Assembly: GCF_938045405.1 (NCBI RefSeq)
Contig: NZ_CALIMW010000030.1
Coordinates: forward strand, 1-13,415
Reading direction: 5' to 3'
Source of the DNA: an uncultured Campylobacter sp.
GTDB taxonomy: Bacteria; Campylobacterota; Campylobacteria; Campylobacterales; Campylobacteraceae
Length of the DNA: 13,415 bases
A program made the position numbers and the translations under genes. This document shows positions 1 to 8,060 of this stretch, in pieces. The notes beneath the pieces were generated by a model. That model made no database searches. It was not told where the DNA came from and saw only the letters and a program-made list of their open reading frames with translations. The number at the start of each line of letters is the position of its first letter. The stretch's first letter is position 1.

Positions 1-204
1 GATGAGCTAGAGGTGCCGATAGAGATGGGCTACAGCGGTTACAAAAGCGGCAGAATAGAGGTACCGGGTCTTGATTCTACGCATGTTAGACACAGACTGA
101 GCGCCGAAATATGCGTGCCTGACGGCACTTGCACGAAGTTTGTGCATTATTTCTTGCCTTACAGGCATGTAGAGGGTACAGCGGCTCTGCGAGGTATTTT
201 TTAG
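1..204 (+). CDS. 3' end of an unrecognised protein (5' partial)
   Basis: The frame is open from the first base of the window and closes at TAG 202-204, giving 67 visible residues. GTG at 13 and the ATG five codons later are in frame but neither has a convincing Shine-Dalgarno, so the gene most likely begins outside the window. The peptide has a GYSGYKSGRIEVPGL stretch, a CVPDGTC (CX5C) pair and an FVHYFLPYRHVEG segment near the end. I do not recognise the family. The FLPYRH segment after paired cysteines faintly recalls zinc-ribbon transposase N-termini (DUF6431-like), and the CX5C spacing faintly recalls DsbD-type N-terminal domains; both are guesses. There is no clear terminator after the stop. 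It may be a remnant, since the next gene downstream is a pseudogene. Confidence 0.45.
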   Translation, partial: DELEVPIEMGYSGYKSGRIEVPGLDSTHVRHRLSAEICVPDGTCTKFVHYFLPYRHVEGTAALRGIF

Positions 205-561
205 CTGCGAAAGATTCGGCGCGAAATTTTAAAACATAAAATTTGCGGCGGTATGGGTTAATTTGGCTGAATAAACGAGTAGATTATCGATGCCCGTAAC
301 GTGGCGGTATGCTTTATTTGCGTGGCGGAATTTTGTAGCTTGCCGTATTCTCGCGAAACAGAATTTTAAAATTTCGCGGCGCATGAAATTTATAGCGCAG
401 CGCGAAATTCTACCCGGCAAAAATTTATGCCCTATTCCGGCACCGATAAATAAATCTGCTAACAAATCCCGCGAGGCGTCAATCTATTAAGATCCTAAAT
501 TTATAACGCAGCGATATGGGTATAAAATTTTAAAATTACCAGCAAAAATATCATAATTAAA

Positions 562-592
562 AAAGCGCGTTACATATTATAAAATGCGCTTT
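562..592. repeat. Hairpin AAAGCGC/GCGCTTT
   Basis: AAAGCGC (562-568) and GCGCTTT (586-592) are perfect inverted copies with a 17-base AT-rich loop. On the minus strand the right arm runs into a stretch of T (complement of the A run at 559-563), which resembles a weak terminator read leftward. No gene needs it there, so its role is unclear. Confidence 0.35.
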
Positions 593-820
593 GTTATCAT
601 TCGCTCTTTTATAATTTTCAGTATTTTTTCTAGCCGTTTCAAAAATGCTTTGCAAAATTTAGAGCTAGATTAAAGCTTAAAATACGCCTATTACGCATTT
701 CTTGACTATTCAAAATTTTATACTTCTTAAAAATCAAAATTTCAAGCATTTAAAATTTATCCCTAAATTTAAACTGCAATTTAATTAAACATTAAAAATC
801 TTTGTATTATTATTCGCCGC

Positions 821-841
821 GTTAATAATCAGTTCTATAAT
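821..841 (+). promoter_or_regulatory. Candidate -10 box with overlapping Fur-box-like sequence
   Basis: TATAAT at 836-841 is a perfect -10 hexamer 16-20 bases before the candidate start codons of the receptor gene. No -35 is needed in Campylobacter vegetative promoters. The 19 bases at 821-839 match 11 of 19 positions of the consensus Fur box by my hand alignment and overlap the -10. Iron repression is the expected control for a haem/haemoglobin receptor, so position and sequence agree, but the area is AT-rich and chance matches are easy. Confidence 0.3.
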
Positions 842-857
842 CATTAAGTAAGAAAAT

Positions 858-3800
858 ATGAATGTTTAGAAGATTCTCTCTCTCTATGCCTCGCTGCTCT
901 TTTATGGCTCGCTTTACGCAGAAGAGCCGGCCAACTCACAAGAATTAGGAACTATCCAGGTAACGGGCAATGTCGATTCACAAAGCGTAGCCGAGCAAAA
1001 GGTCGGCGAAACTAAAACTACTGTGCAGACTATTAAGAAGCAGCAGATCACCGATAGTAGAGACTTGGTGCGATACCAAACCGGTATCACGGCGGTCGAG
1101 ACGGGCAGATTCGGCGCTAGCGGATACGCCGTTCGCGGCGTGGACGAAAACCGCGTGGCTATCACGGTGGACGGGCTTCGTCAAGCGGAGACTCTAAGCT
1201 CGCAGGGCTTTAAAGACCTCTTTGAGGGGTATGGAAATTTTAATAACACAAGAAACGGCGTAGAGATGGAAAATGTCAAAACAGCCAATATCACCAAAGG
1301 AGCCGACTCCATAAAAGCAGGAAGCGGCGCACTCGGCGGATCGGTTATGTTTGAAACCAAAGACGCTAGGGATTTCTTGACGGAAAAGAACTATCATTTC
1401 GGCTTTAAACAGGGCTATCAAAGCGTCGATAGTCAAAATTTCCACTCCTTCACCGGCGCAGCTAGGTACGGCTGGTTTGATTTTTTAGTTATAAACACCG
1501 ATAGGCACGGACATGAAAGAAAAAACTATTTCTACGACATATATGATAGTAAAGAGGACAAACTTCACATAGGTAAAACTCGCGAAAAAGCAGACCCATA
1601 TACCATAACCAAAAAAAGCACGCTCGTAAAAGTGGGATTTCAGCCGAGCGATAACCATAGATTGTCTATCGCGATAGATGACTCGAAGCAAAATTCCGAC
1701 GGCGAGGATCTTTCTTATACGTTAAGAATGGGTAGCCGTCCGGATGCTCCGGAACGATATGGAAATAGGACAAACCACGATAGCTCTACCAGAAAAAACG
1801 TGCAGTTTAGCTACGAATATGTCGGAGATACTCCACTTTGGGACAGTGTCAAACTTTCGTATTCTTGGCAAAATATTAAGAACCGTGCAATAAATAAAGA
1901 GGGTTGCCAAGGCAATAGATGCCAGAATGTGCAAAATCCTTCTGGGATGCATCTAAATGAAAGCTCAAGCGGTTATGATATCGTAGATAAAAACAATAGA
2001 CCCCTAAGCGTTGATCCGCGACCTGTCGAAGAAGGCGAAGAAATTATTAAAGATGGTTCGGGCAATATTCTAAATAGGGGCAGCGATTATAAAAAAAGGG
2101 ATGGTGAAGGATATTATTTGGATTGTTCCAAAGTAAATTGTAATAAAAAATTCAAAGTATTAAAAGAAACATACGATGGAGATACTTGGGAGTATAATTA
2201 CGAATTAGTGTAAAGAGAGATAGAAAAGCATACTCTTCCTGACGGCAGAGTTTACGGGACTATAAAAAGAGATCCGAGCGATATGGATACTATGACAAAG
2301 GCTTATAATCTATTTCATTTAACTCCATATACCGATGGTTACAATTCCGTCCAATACACTGATAGGACTCTAGAAACTAAGACATTTCAGGTTAATCTAG
2401 ACTTAGAAAAAGAATTTAGTCTATTTAATTTGATAGATAATTCTATATCATACGGCGGACTTTTGGATCAAACAGATAAATCTATGACTAATAAAGATGG
2501 ATTTTACTCGGGTGATTCACAATGGTGGGATAATATACTCTTCGGTAGAACTCCTGGAGGTGGCGTGCCAAACCCTAATTACCATATGAATGGTAGTCAA
2601 AGAAGCAATACCACTGCAGTGAGTACCTATCTGATCCCGGTGCAAACTACGACTGTAGCAAGCTATATCGGGGATGAAATTCAAATAACTAAATACGTAG
2701 GCTTCGATCTCGGTTATCGCTTAGATTTTGTAAACCATAAACCAAAATATACCGGCCATCCTGAAGTGCCAAGAGGCATCATAACCGGTCTATGGGTGCC
2801 GTATCCTTATAATCCTTACGATGGAGTGCATGGCTATTACACTCCTTACGGAGAACAAATTATCAGGAAAATTTAAAATTCCTACTAAGAGAAAAGCAAT
2901 ACAACAGCAACTCATATAAACTAGGTCTAAATTTAGACCCACTGGATTAGATGAGGATACAACTAAAGGGCTCCAAAGGCTTCCGCGCTCCGACATCGGA
3001 TGAGGCGTATATGACCTTTAAGCATCCGGACTTTTCTATCCGTCCTAATATATTTTTAGAACCAGAAATTGCAAGGACGAAAGAGATCGCTCTTACTTTT
3101 TATAGCGAGAGAAGCCGCATAACTTTCGATGTTTTTAAGACGGATTATAAAAATTTTATCGATCTTGAATTTTTGGGAAATTTACAAGTCGTAGATCAGC
3201 AGATACCCTATCCGTTTTATCAAAACGTAAACCGAGATAGCGCCAAAGTGCATGGATTTGAGATAAATACCCATCTGGAGCTCGGCGATGTATCGGAGAG
3301 TCTAGAGGGATTTAGGCTGGGGTATAAATATAGCAGACAAAAGGGCAGAATGTCGTGCGCCAGCAACGGCTCAAACGCCAATAATTCAAACTCCGGATGC
3401 AGCAGGGGCGAAGAGGTGCCGATGAATGCGATCCAACCCCCTACTTCCGTCTATAATATCGGCTATTCTACGCCTGGCGACAAATATGGCATCATTGATC
3501 TTTTCATAACTGACGTAGGAGCCAAGAAGCGCAAAGATACCTACAATATGTATTGGAAAAGCCAAGTCGAAAGAACGGATCCGTATTGGGGGCACATCGA
3601 TGCTTCTATAGTAAACGGAGAGCCCGTAACCGATAATACCAAAGGTTGGCGAAGCGGTGATTATACGGTAGTGGACGTTATTGCTTATGCAAAGCCGCAA
3701 AAAAATTTTAACTTTAGTCTAGGCGTTTACAACCTAACCAACGCCAAATATATCACTTGGGATAGCGCGCGCTCAATCAGGGCTTTTGGAACAGTCAATA

Positions 3801-3886
3801 TGATCGATCAAGCGACGGGTGCGGGCATCGGCAGGTTTTACGCGCCGCGCAGAAATTTTAGATTTAACTGGGAGATAACGTTTTAG
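858..3886 (+). pseudogene. TonB-dependent haemoglobin/transferrin/lactoferrin-type receptor, broken
   Basis: An intact protein would be an outer-membrane, TonB-gated transporter taking haem or iron from host haemoproteins. Visible parts, in order: a signal-peptide-like LYASLLFYGSLYAEEP, a plug domain (GASGYAVRGVDENRVAITVDGLRQAE; SGALGGSVMFETKDARDFL), a long beta-barrel with two cysteine pairs (CQGNRC, CSKVNC), the family motif KGFRAPTSDEAYMTFKHPDF, and a C-terminal GVYNLTNAKYITWDSARSIRAFG segment ending in phenylalanine, as outer-membrane barrels do. Lesions: no start codon connects to the plug frame (ATG 858 meets TAG at 867; ATG 862 is out of frame); TAA at 2211-2213 with the same frame continuing coherently; a frameshift between about 2840 and 2876; TAG at 2948-2950 in LDPLD*MRIQLK, where W is a plausible original residue. 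Remnants total roughly 1,000 codons, about normal for the class. Subfamily (HmbR-like versus others) is uncertain. Confidence 0.85.
875..885 (+). repeat. Short TC dinucleotide tract at the receptor start
   Basis: Eleven bases of alternating TC lie 13 bases after ATG 862. That ATG is out of frame with the plug domain by an amount that loss of one TC unit would correct, giving MFRRFSLYASLLFYGSLYA. The tract could therefore act as a slippage switch. It is short for phase variation, and the other lesions in the gene make a functional switch unlikely in this strain. Confidence 0.4.
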
Positions 3887-3898
3887 TCTTTGGTGCGT

Positions 3899-3934
3899 TT
3901 CGATCCAAAAATTTAAAACGAATTTTGGATCGAA
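3899..3934 (+). terminator. Probable terminator of the receptor gene
   Basis: TTCGATCCAAAA (3899-3910) and TTTTGGATCGAA (3923-3934) are perfect 12-base inverted copies with a 12-base loop, starting 13 bases after the receptor stop. No T run follows directly, so termination may be weak or the hairpin may only protect the 3' end. Confidence 0.5.
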
Positions 3935-4053
3935 GCCTCGATTTAATTGAATTGAGCCCTGCTTTGTAATTTACGCTTTAAATTTATATCCAATGAGCCT
4001 TTGCGACGCAAGAGCAAGATCGCTTAGTATTTTGGCATTTCTATAAAATTTTT

Positions 4054-4112
4054 AGCGATATAATTTTCGCCGAACGGTAACATTTTGCGCGCACATTAAA
4101 TTTTATATCGCT
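4054..4112. repeat. Spaced 10-bp inverted repeat
   Basis: AGCGATATAA (4054-4063) and TTATATCGCT (4103-4112) are perfect inverted copies 39 bases apart. The enclosed DNA includes a GCGCGC core. It lies in the decayed zone between the receptor pseudogene and the minus-strand orphan gene. No flanking direct duplication was found by eye, so a miniature transposon is not supported. Confidence 0.35.
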
Positions 4113-4375
4113 GCTTTCGTTTCTGTGGTTTTGGCTCAAAATCTACCGCCATGCGGTATAAATTTACATTTCTATCGATAAAGCCTTTTTTACTAAGATC
4201 AAAGGCAAACTTTCATATCACCTAAATTTGCTCGCCATATGATCCTAATAAAGACGAGTTAAAAATACCGAAGACGTTTGACAACCGCACGCAAAAACTA
4301 CGGCAGCTGGATGAGACCTACGATAAGGCGCACAAGACGATGCTTAAGACAAATGATTTTTTATTTATGCGTTAA
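4081..4375 (+). pseudogene. Remnant of an unrecognised single-span membrane protein
   Basis: Three protein-like stretches line up. From 4081 one frame reads a hydrophobic, Trp-rich helix (FISLLSFLWFWLKIYRH) to TAA at 4159-4161. The same frame continues with IDKAFFTKIKGKLSYHLNLLA until TGA at 4240-4242. From 4226 a second frame continues with SPYDPNKDELKIPKTF and a charged helical tail ending at TAA 4373-4375. Together they resemble one protein with a membrane anchor and a polar C-terminal domain, broken by one nonsense codon and one frameshift near 4226-4240. No start codon is visible at the left end. I do not recognise the family. Confidence is limited because the evidence is only residue composition and continuity. 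Confidence 0.35.
4144..4158. repeat. Tight hairpin TACCGC/GCGGTA
   Basis: TACCGC, loop CAT, GCGGTA: a perfect 6-bp stem with a three-base loop inside the membrane-protein remnant, followed by TAAATTT. It is more G+C-rich than its surroundings. No function is assigned. Confidence 0.3.
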
Positions 4376-4397
4376 TACGCGGAAAAATAAAGACAAA

Positions 4398-4847
4398 TTA
4401 GCCTCTATTTTTCTCGATTTCATATAAAATTTTGATTTTTTTACAAGCTCTTTGCAAGATGCAGAACCCTAAGGCAATATATAATAAAATGGACAACTTA
4501 CTAATGCCATAAAACCATATGGGAAACGTTACGATTAAAAAAACTATTAATATAAAATCCCAAATTATAGCTAGAGCCTGTTTCACTCTCATATAATTTG
4601 AATACTTAGCTAAAATCGAAATATGCGTTATGCTGGGCGACTCAGGGGAAAGATAACAATACGTTACCTCGACTATATCGCCGTTATCAGCAAACCATTG
4701 ATCGGGATAGTCGAAAAATCTTATTCCTTTTACCTCAAATGTTATATACAGTCCGTCTCGCCCCCAGTCTGTTTCTAAGTTTTCTATCTTGCCGATAATT
4801 GTGAAAAATTTCAATTCACTTGAAGCTTTCTTTTTTAAATGCCACAT
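4398..4847 (-). CDS. Unrecognised two-helix membrane protein (149 aa)
   Basis: The start chosen is the ATG at 4845-4847 because GGAGG (4854-4858) sits six bases upstream; the frame also extends to 4910 but without such a site. Residues 1-90 look soluble and strand-rich (IIGKIENLETDWGRDGLYITFEVKG), with aromatic residues in FFDYPDQWFADNGD. Residues about 92-114 and 117-133 are two hydrophobic helices forming a hairpin, followed by a basic tail (CKKIKILYEIEKNRG). This suggests an inner-membrane protein with both ends in the cytoplasm and an N-terminal beta domain, which is inference. Codon use is more AT-rich than in the folD-ychF cluster, and the gene stands alone in a decayed zone, which fits acquired DNA. 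It could be an immunity-type or stress protein; nothing in the sequence decides this. Confidence 0.65.
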   Translation of the reverse strand: MWHLKKKASSELKFFTIIGKIENLETDWGRDGLYITFEVKGIRFFDYPDQWFADNGDIVEVTYCYLSPESPSITHISILAKYSNYMRVKQALAIIWDFILIVFLIVTFPIWFYGISKLSILLYIALGFCILQRACKKIKILYEIEKNRG

Positions 4848-4853
4848 TATTTT

Positions 4854-4858
4854 CCTCC
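4854..4858 (-). promoter_or_regulatory. Shine-Dalgarno GGAGG deciding the start at 4847
   Basis: On the minus strand GGAGG is followed by six bases (AAAATA) and then ATG. It is one of the best ribosome binding sites in the window and moves the start 21 codons inside the longest open frame. I see no equally clear -10 box upstream. Confidence 0.6.
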
Positions 4859-4910
4859 AAATTTTGGTAAAATTTCGTAAAATGCGCGCTACTTTCTGTG
4901 GCGTTCGCAC

Positions 4911-5495
4911 TAAAATTTTAATTTTTGCACACCCGCGTTAAGATAGGCGAGAAGTCCCATCAAAATCAATGTTAACGACACGCAATCATAGAAATTCGCT
5001 AAAACAGAGCAGCGTATGCGAAAACATACGCCCTTAATCTCAAAAAGCGCGAATATGTCGATACCTTTGCGCAATATATGGACGCGCAAATTTCGATTCT
5101 GCCCGTGATTTTGCTTTTAGCTTCAGGTTTTGGCAAAAGATTCATATCTATAGTCCGTGCGCAAAATTCACCACCGAAAGGTACGGCGGATTAAAATGCA
5201 TAGAATTGTAAAGTTGAGCTTACTTACGATAATGTTTAAAGTTCCGTCCTGCGCGAGTTAAATTTTATATAATTTTAAAATCGAGCCGAACCCGAGCATG
5301 CGTTCGATCCCGGGGATTTTTTATGAAATTTCAAAATTTTAAATCACTGTTTTCAACTAAAATTTTTAAATTTCCAAATTCTCACACGCCATAGAAATCC
5401 AAATTTCGCAAATTTAAAAATTTGAATCGGATGTGCAAATTCGGCACAAATTAAAACTCTGTAAATTTTAAATTTCGCTCGAATGCAGCGCAAAT
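4911..5495. other. Gene-poor region with start-less open stretches
   Basis: No complete gene is supportable. On the plus strand 5003-5194 is open for 63 codons with a protein-like composition (LKKREYVDTFAQYMDAQ, then ILPVILLLASGFGKRF) but has only an internal ATG without a ribosome binding site. On the minus strand 5116-4910 is open for 68 codons and ends in a hydrophobic stretch (VSLTLILMGLLAYLNAG), also without a good start. The two overlap, so at most one is real. From about 5240 to 5495 the DNA is mostly AAATTT words. Decayed genes are the simplest explanation. Confidence 0.45.
5012..5031. repeat. Hairpin GCGTATG/CATACGC
   Basis: GCGTATG (5012-5018), loop CGAAAA, CATACGC (5025-5031): a perfect 7-bp stem with a six-base loop in the gene-poor region. 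No T run follows on either strand, so it is not an obvious terminator. Confidence 0.35.
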
Positions 5496-5497
5496 TT
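5470..5497 (-). terminator. Possible terminator after ychF
   Basis: AAATTTCGCT (5470-5479), a seven-base loop, then AGCG and AAATTT (to 5497) separated by one bulged C form a 10-bp stem that overlaps the ychF stop codon. Read leftward it is followed by more A/T-rich sequence rather than a clean T run. It is the best candidate for the end of the folD-ychF transcription unit. Confidence 0.4.
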
Positions 5498-6599
5498 AAA
5501 CGTTAAATCTAAAGTGCATCACGTCGCCGTCTTGCACGACGTAGTCCTTGCCCTCAAGGCGCATTTTGCCCGCTTCTTTCGCCCTGCCCTCGCCGCCGCA
5601 CGCGATAAAATCATCGAATCCGATCACCTCGGCTCTGATAAATCCGCGCTCAAAGTCGTTGTGAATCACGCTCGCGGCCTTCGGTGCCTTCCAGCCCTTC
5701 GTGATCGTCCACGCGCGCACCTCCATCTCGCCGGCGGTAAAGTAGCTGATGAGGCTGAGCTTTGCGAAGGAGCGCTTGATGATGAGCTCCAGCCCGCTTT
5801 GCTGCGCGCCTAGGCTTTGCAGCATCTCGTGCGTCTCCTCGTTGCTTAAGCCTATGAGCTCCTCTTCGATCTTGGCGCAGAGCTTGATCACCTCGGCGCC
5901 GCGGGCGTTTGCGTATTCTCTTACGCGCGCGACATATTCGTTATCCTGCGCGATGCCGTCTTCGTCCACATTTGCGCCGTAGATTACATCTTTGGCGCTA
6001 AGCAGGCGCAGCTCGCGATTTAAAGCGATGTAGCTTTCGTTCTCTTTGAGCGCGAAATTTGAAGCGGGCTTGCCGTCGTTTAGATGCGCTAAAAGCTCGT
6101 TTGCCACGGCTAGCGCCTCTTTAGCGCCCTTTTGATTTGCTTTGGCTTCCTTACCGAGGCGCTCGATCTTGCGACCAAGCTGCTCTATGTCCGCTAAAAT
6201 AAGCTCGGTTTCGATGATCTCGATGTCGCGGATAGGATCGACGCAGCCTTCGACGTGGGTTATGTCGCCGCTTTCGAAGCAGCGCACGATATGAAGGATG
6301 ATCTCGCACTCGCGGATATTTGAAAGAAATTTATTCCCCAGCCCCTCGCCCTTGCTAGCTCCGCGCACGAGACCCGCAATATCTACGAACTCGATGGTCG
6401 AATGCACGATGCGACCCGGCTTAACGATCTGCGCTAGTTTGCCGAGCCTGGCATCGGGTACGGGCACGACCGCTTTATTGGGCTCGATCGTGCAGAACGG
6501 ATAGTTCTGCGCCTGCGCGTTTTGTGCGCCGCTAAGTGCATTAAAGGTGGTGGATTTACCGACGTTCGGAAGCCCTACGATCCCTACTGAAAGCCCCAT
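5496..6599 (-). CDS. ychF: YchF/Obg-family ribosome-associated ATPase
   Basis: YchF (OLA1 in eukaryotes) is a universally conserved P-loop protein of the Obg group that binds ribosomes, prefers ATP to GTP, and is linked to translation and stress responses. The 367 residues match the usual ~363. Visible: Walker A GLPNVGKST (9-17), switch DIAG (73-76) followed by LVRGASKGEGLGNKFL, the altered specificity motif NVDE (211-214) typical of YchF in place of NKxD, a charged helical arm around 128-180, and the C-terminal TGS domain (VIHNDFERGFIRAEVIGFDDF ending DYVVQDGDVMHFRFNV, shown here as two segments separated by other residues). Its ATG follows the pepA stop directly (TAGATG), implying translational coupling. 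It is the last gene of the cluster. Identification is secure. Confidence 0.97.
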   Translation of the reverse strand: MGLSVGIVGLPNVGKSTTFNALSGAQNAQAQNYPFCTIEPNKAVVPVPDARLGKLAQIVKPGRIVHSTIEFVDIAGLVRGASKGEGLGNKFLSNIRECEIILHIVRCFESGDITHVEGCVDPIRDIEIIETELILADIEQLGRKIERLGKEAKANQKGAKEALAVANELLAHLNDGKPASNFALKENESYIALNRELRLLSAKDVIYGANVDEDGIAQDNEYVARVREYANARGAEVIKLCAKIEEELIGLSNEETHEMLQSLGAQQSGLELIIKRSFAKLSLISYFTAGEMEVRAWTITKGWKAPKAASVIHNDFERGFIRAEVIGFDDFIACGGEGRAKEAGKMRLEGKDYVVQDGDVMHFRFNV

Positions 6600-8060
6600 C
6601 TACGCGTCCTTCAGCTCTTTGGCTAGAGCCTGCAAAAAATATAAGTTTGCTCTCACGCCCGCGCCCGTCGCGCCCGCGGCGTAATAGCCCCACGCCTTTT
6701 CCAGATACGCAGGACCTGCGATATCAAGGTGTAGCCACCTGTCTTTATACTCATCTTTTATAAATTTATCCAAAAATAGCCCCGCGGTTATCGCGCCGCC
6801 GTATCTGCTGGAAGCGCAGTTGGAGACGTCTGCAATACTGCTTTTAATTAGCTCGCGCAGATAATCGTTAAATTCCAAAATGCTAAATAGCTCGCCGCTG
6901 CAATCGCTAAGATCTTTAAATTTACGCTTTAGCTCCTCGCTGTTTCCCATGATGCCGCTCGTGTATTCGCCAAGCCCCACGACGCAAGCACCGGTAAGCG
7001 TCGCCATATCGATTAGCAGATCAGGCTCAAGATCCTGCGCGTAGCTTAGGCAGTCGGCAAGCACGAGCCGCCCCTCCGCATCGGTGTTTCGCACCTCTAT
7101 GCTTACGCCGCTGCGGCTAAGCAGCACGTCGTCGGGTTTATACGAATCGCCGCCAATCATATTTTCAGTAGCGCCGATGACCGCATGTATCTCAAACGGC
7201 AGCTCAAGTTCGGTGGCGCCTTTGATGATGCCCATCGCAGCGAGCGCGCCGCTTTTGTCGCTTTTCATCGTAAGCATATAATCGCTCGGCTTCAGGCTTA
7301 GCCCGCCGCTGTCATAAGTAAGTCCTTTGCCCACGAAAACGACGCGCTTTAGGCAGCGCTGCGGCTTATAGATCAGATGGATGAGGCGAAGCGGATGAGC
7401 GCTGGAGCGATTGACCGCCAAAAACGCATTCATATTCTGCTCGCGCAAAAAGTCCTCGTCGTAAATTTTAACGCTCACGTCGTCGTAGTTCGAGGCTAAA
7501 ATTTCAGCCTCGCTCGCCATCTTTTCGGGCGTGTAAATTTCAGGGATCTCATTGACGCCGTCGCGCGCGAAATTTGCGGCGTTTGCCATCACGGTACCCT
7601 GCTGCACGCCGTAGTTCATCTTTTGTACATCGGGGCTACTGCCGCCGTACTCCTGCGTCGAGATTAAAATTTCATTCAAGCTGGAGTTTTTTTTATCGCT
7701 TTTGTATTTATTAAACTCGTAGCCGCCCAAAAGCACGCCCTCGACCATCGCCATCGTGCTTCTGCGGTCGCAACCGCATTTATAAAAGGCGATTTTAAAA
7801 TTTTTGATCGCGTAGCCCTTAAGCGTGTTGTATGCGCTCGCAAGCGCCGCTCGCAACCTATCGAAGCTAAGCTCTTTGATCCCTACGTACAGCCGCCCGC
7901 TCTCGGCAAGGAGTAGATTGCCCTCGCCTTTATAGTTAAAAAGCGCAAACTTATCCGCGTCTTTAATAAATTCGTGATTTAAATTTTTATCTACGACTAA
8001 AATAACTTCAAAATCCGCCTCTATCTCGTTAATTTTACGATCTAGCAGTTTTACTTTCAT
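6600..8060 (-). CDS. pepA: Leucyl aminopeptidase (M17 family)
   Basis: A cytosolic two-metal (Zn/Mn) exopeptidase that removes N-terminal residues from peptides and normally forms a hexamer; some family members also bind DNA. The 486 residues are normal. The N-terminal ~160 residues are the variable domain. The catalytic domain shows VGKGLTYDSGG (243-253, with the metal-binding Lys and Asp), MKSDKSGA (265-272), and the signature NTDAEGRL (325-332), whose Asp and Glu bind metal. ATG 8060 is preceded by AAAGGA at suitable spacing. The gene begins inside the 3' end of the DedA gene (26-base overlap) and its TAG abuts the ychF ATG. All key residues appear present, so it should be active. Confidence 0.96.
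   Translation of the reverse strand: MKVKLLDRKINEIEADFEVILVVDKNLNHEFIKDADKFALFNYKGEGNLLLAESGRLYVGIKELSFDRLRAALASAYNTLKGYAIKNFKIAFYKCGCDRRSTMAMVEGVLLGGYEFNKYKSDKKNSSLNEILISTQEYGGSSPDVQKMNYGVQQGTVMANAANFARDGVNEIPEIYTPEKMASEAEILASNYDDVSVKIYDEDFLREQNMNAFLAVNRSSAHPLRLIHLIYKPQRCLKRVVFVGKGLTYDSGGLSLKPSDYMLTMKSDKSGALAAMGIIKGATELELPFEIHAVIGATENMIGGDSYKPDDVLLSRSGVSIEVRNTDAEGRLVLADCLSYAQDLEPDLLIDMATLTGACVVGLGEYTSGIMGNSEELKRKFKDLSDCSGELFSILEFNDYLRELIKSSIADVSNCASSRYGGAITAGLFLDKFIKDEYKDRWLHLDIAGPAYLEKAWGYYAAGATGAGVRANLYFLQALAKELKDA

Larger units (their letters stand above)
205..857. other. AT-rich intergenic region
   Basis: About 650 bases with no supportable gene. Short open frames exist on both strands (229-465 minus, 290-490 plus), but they overlap each other, lack convincing ribosome binding sites and show no recognisable motif. 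The stretch is rich in AAATTTTAAAATTT-type words (around 218, 361, 525, 710 and 750). It contains a 7-bp hairpin at 562-592 and, at its right end, the probable promoter of the receptor pseudogene. Confidence 0.6.

Noticed and set aside
229..490. Two opposing open frames (229-465 minus, 290-490 plus).
   Set aside because: They overlap each other, lack ribosome binding sites and show no recognisable motif; residue content reflects AAATTT and GCG words.
858..3886. Stop-codon reassignment or programmed readthrough in the receptor gene.
   Set aside because: Other genes here end normally at TAG and TAA, and the gene also has a frameshift; decay explains all lesions together.
4910..5116. Minus-strand open frame of 68 codons with a hydrophobic end.
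   Set aside because: No start codon with a ribosome binding site, and it overlaps a plus-strand frame of equal quality; mentioned only in the gap description.
5290..5320. TTCGATCCCGGGG resembles a tRNA T-arm, raising the idea of a tRNA gene or attachment site.
   Set aside because: Only one pair of the T stem forms (G53-C61); the next bases mismatch and no acceptor or anticodon arm can be found upstream.
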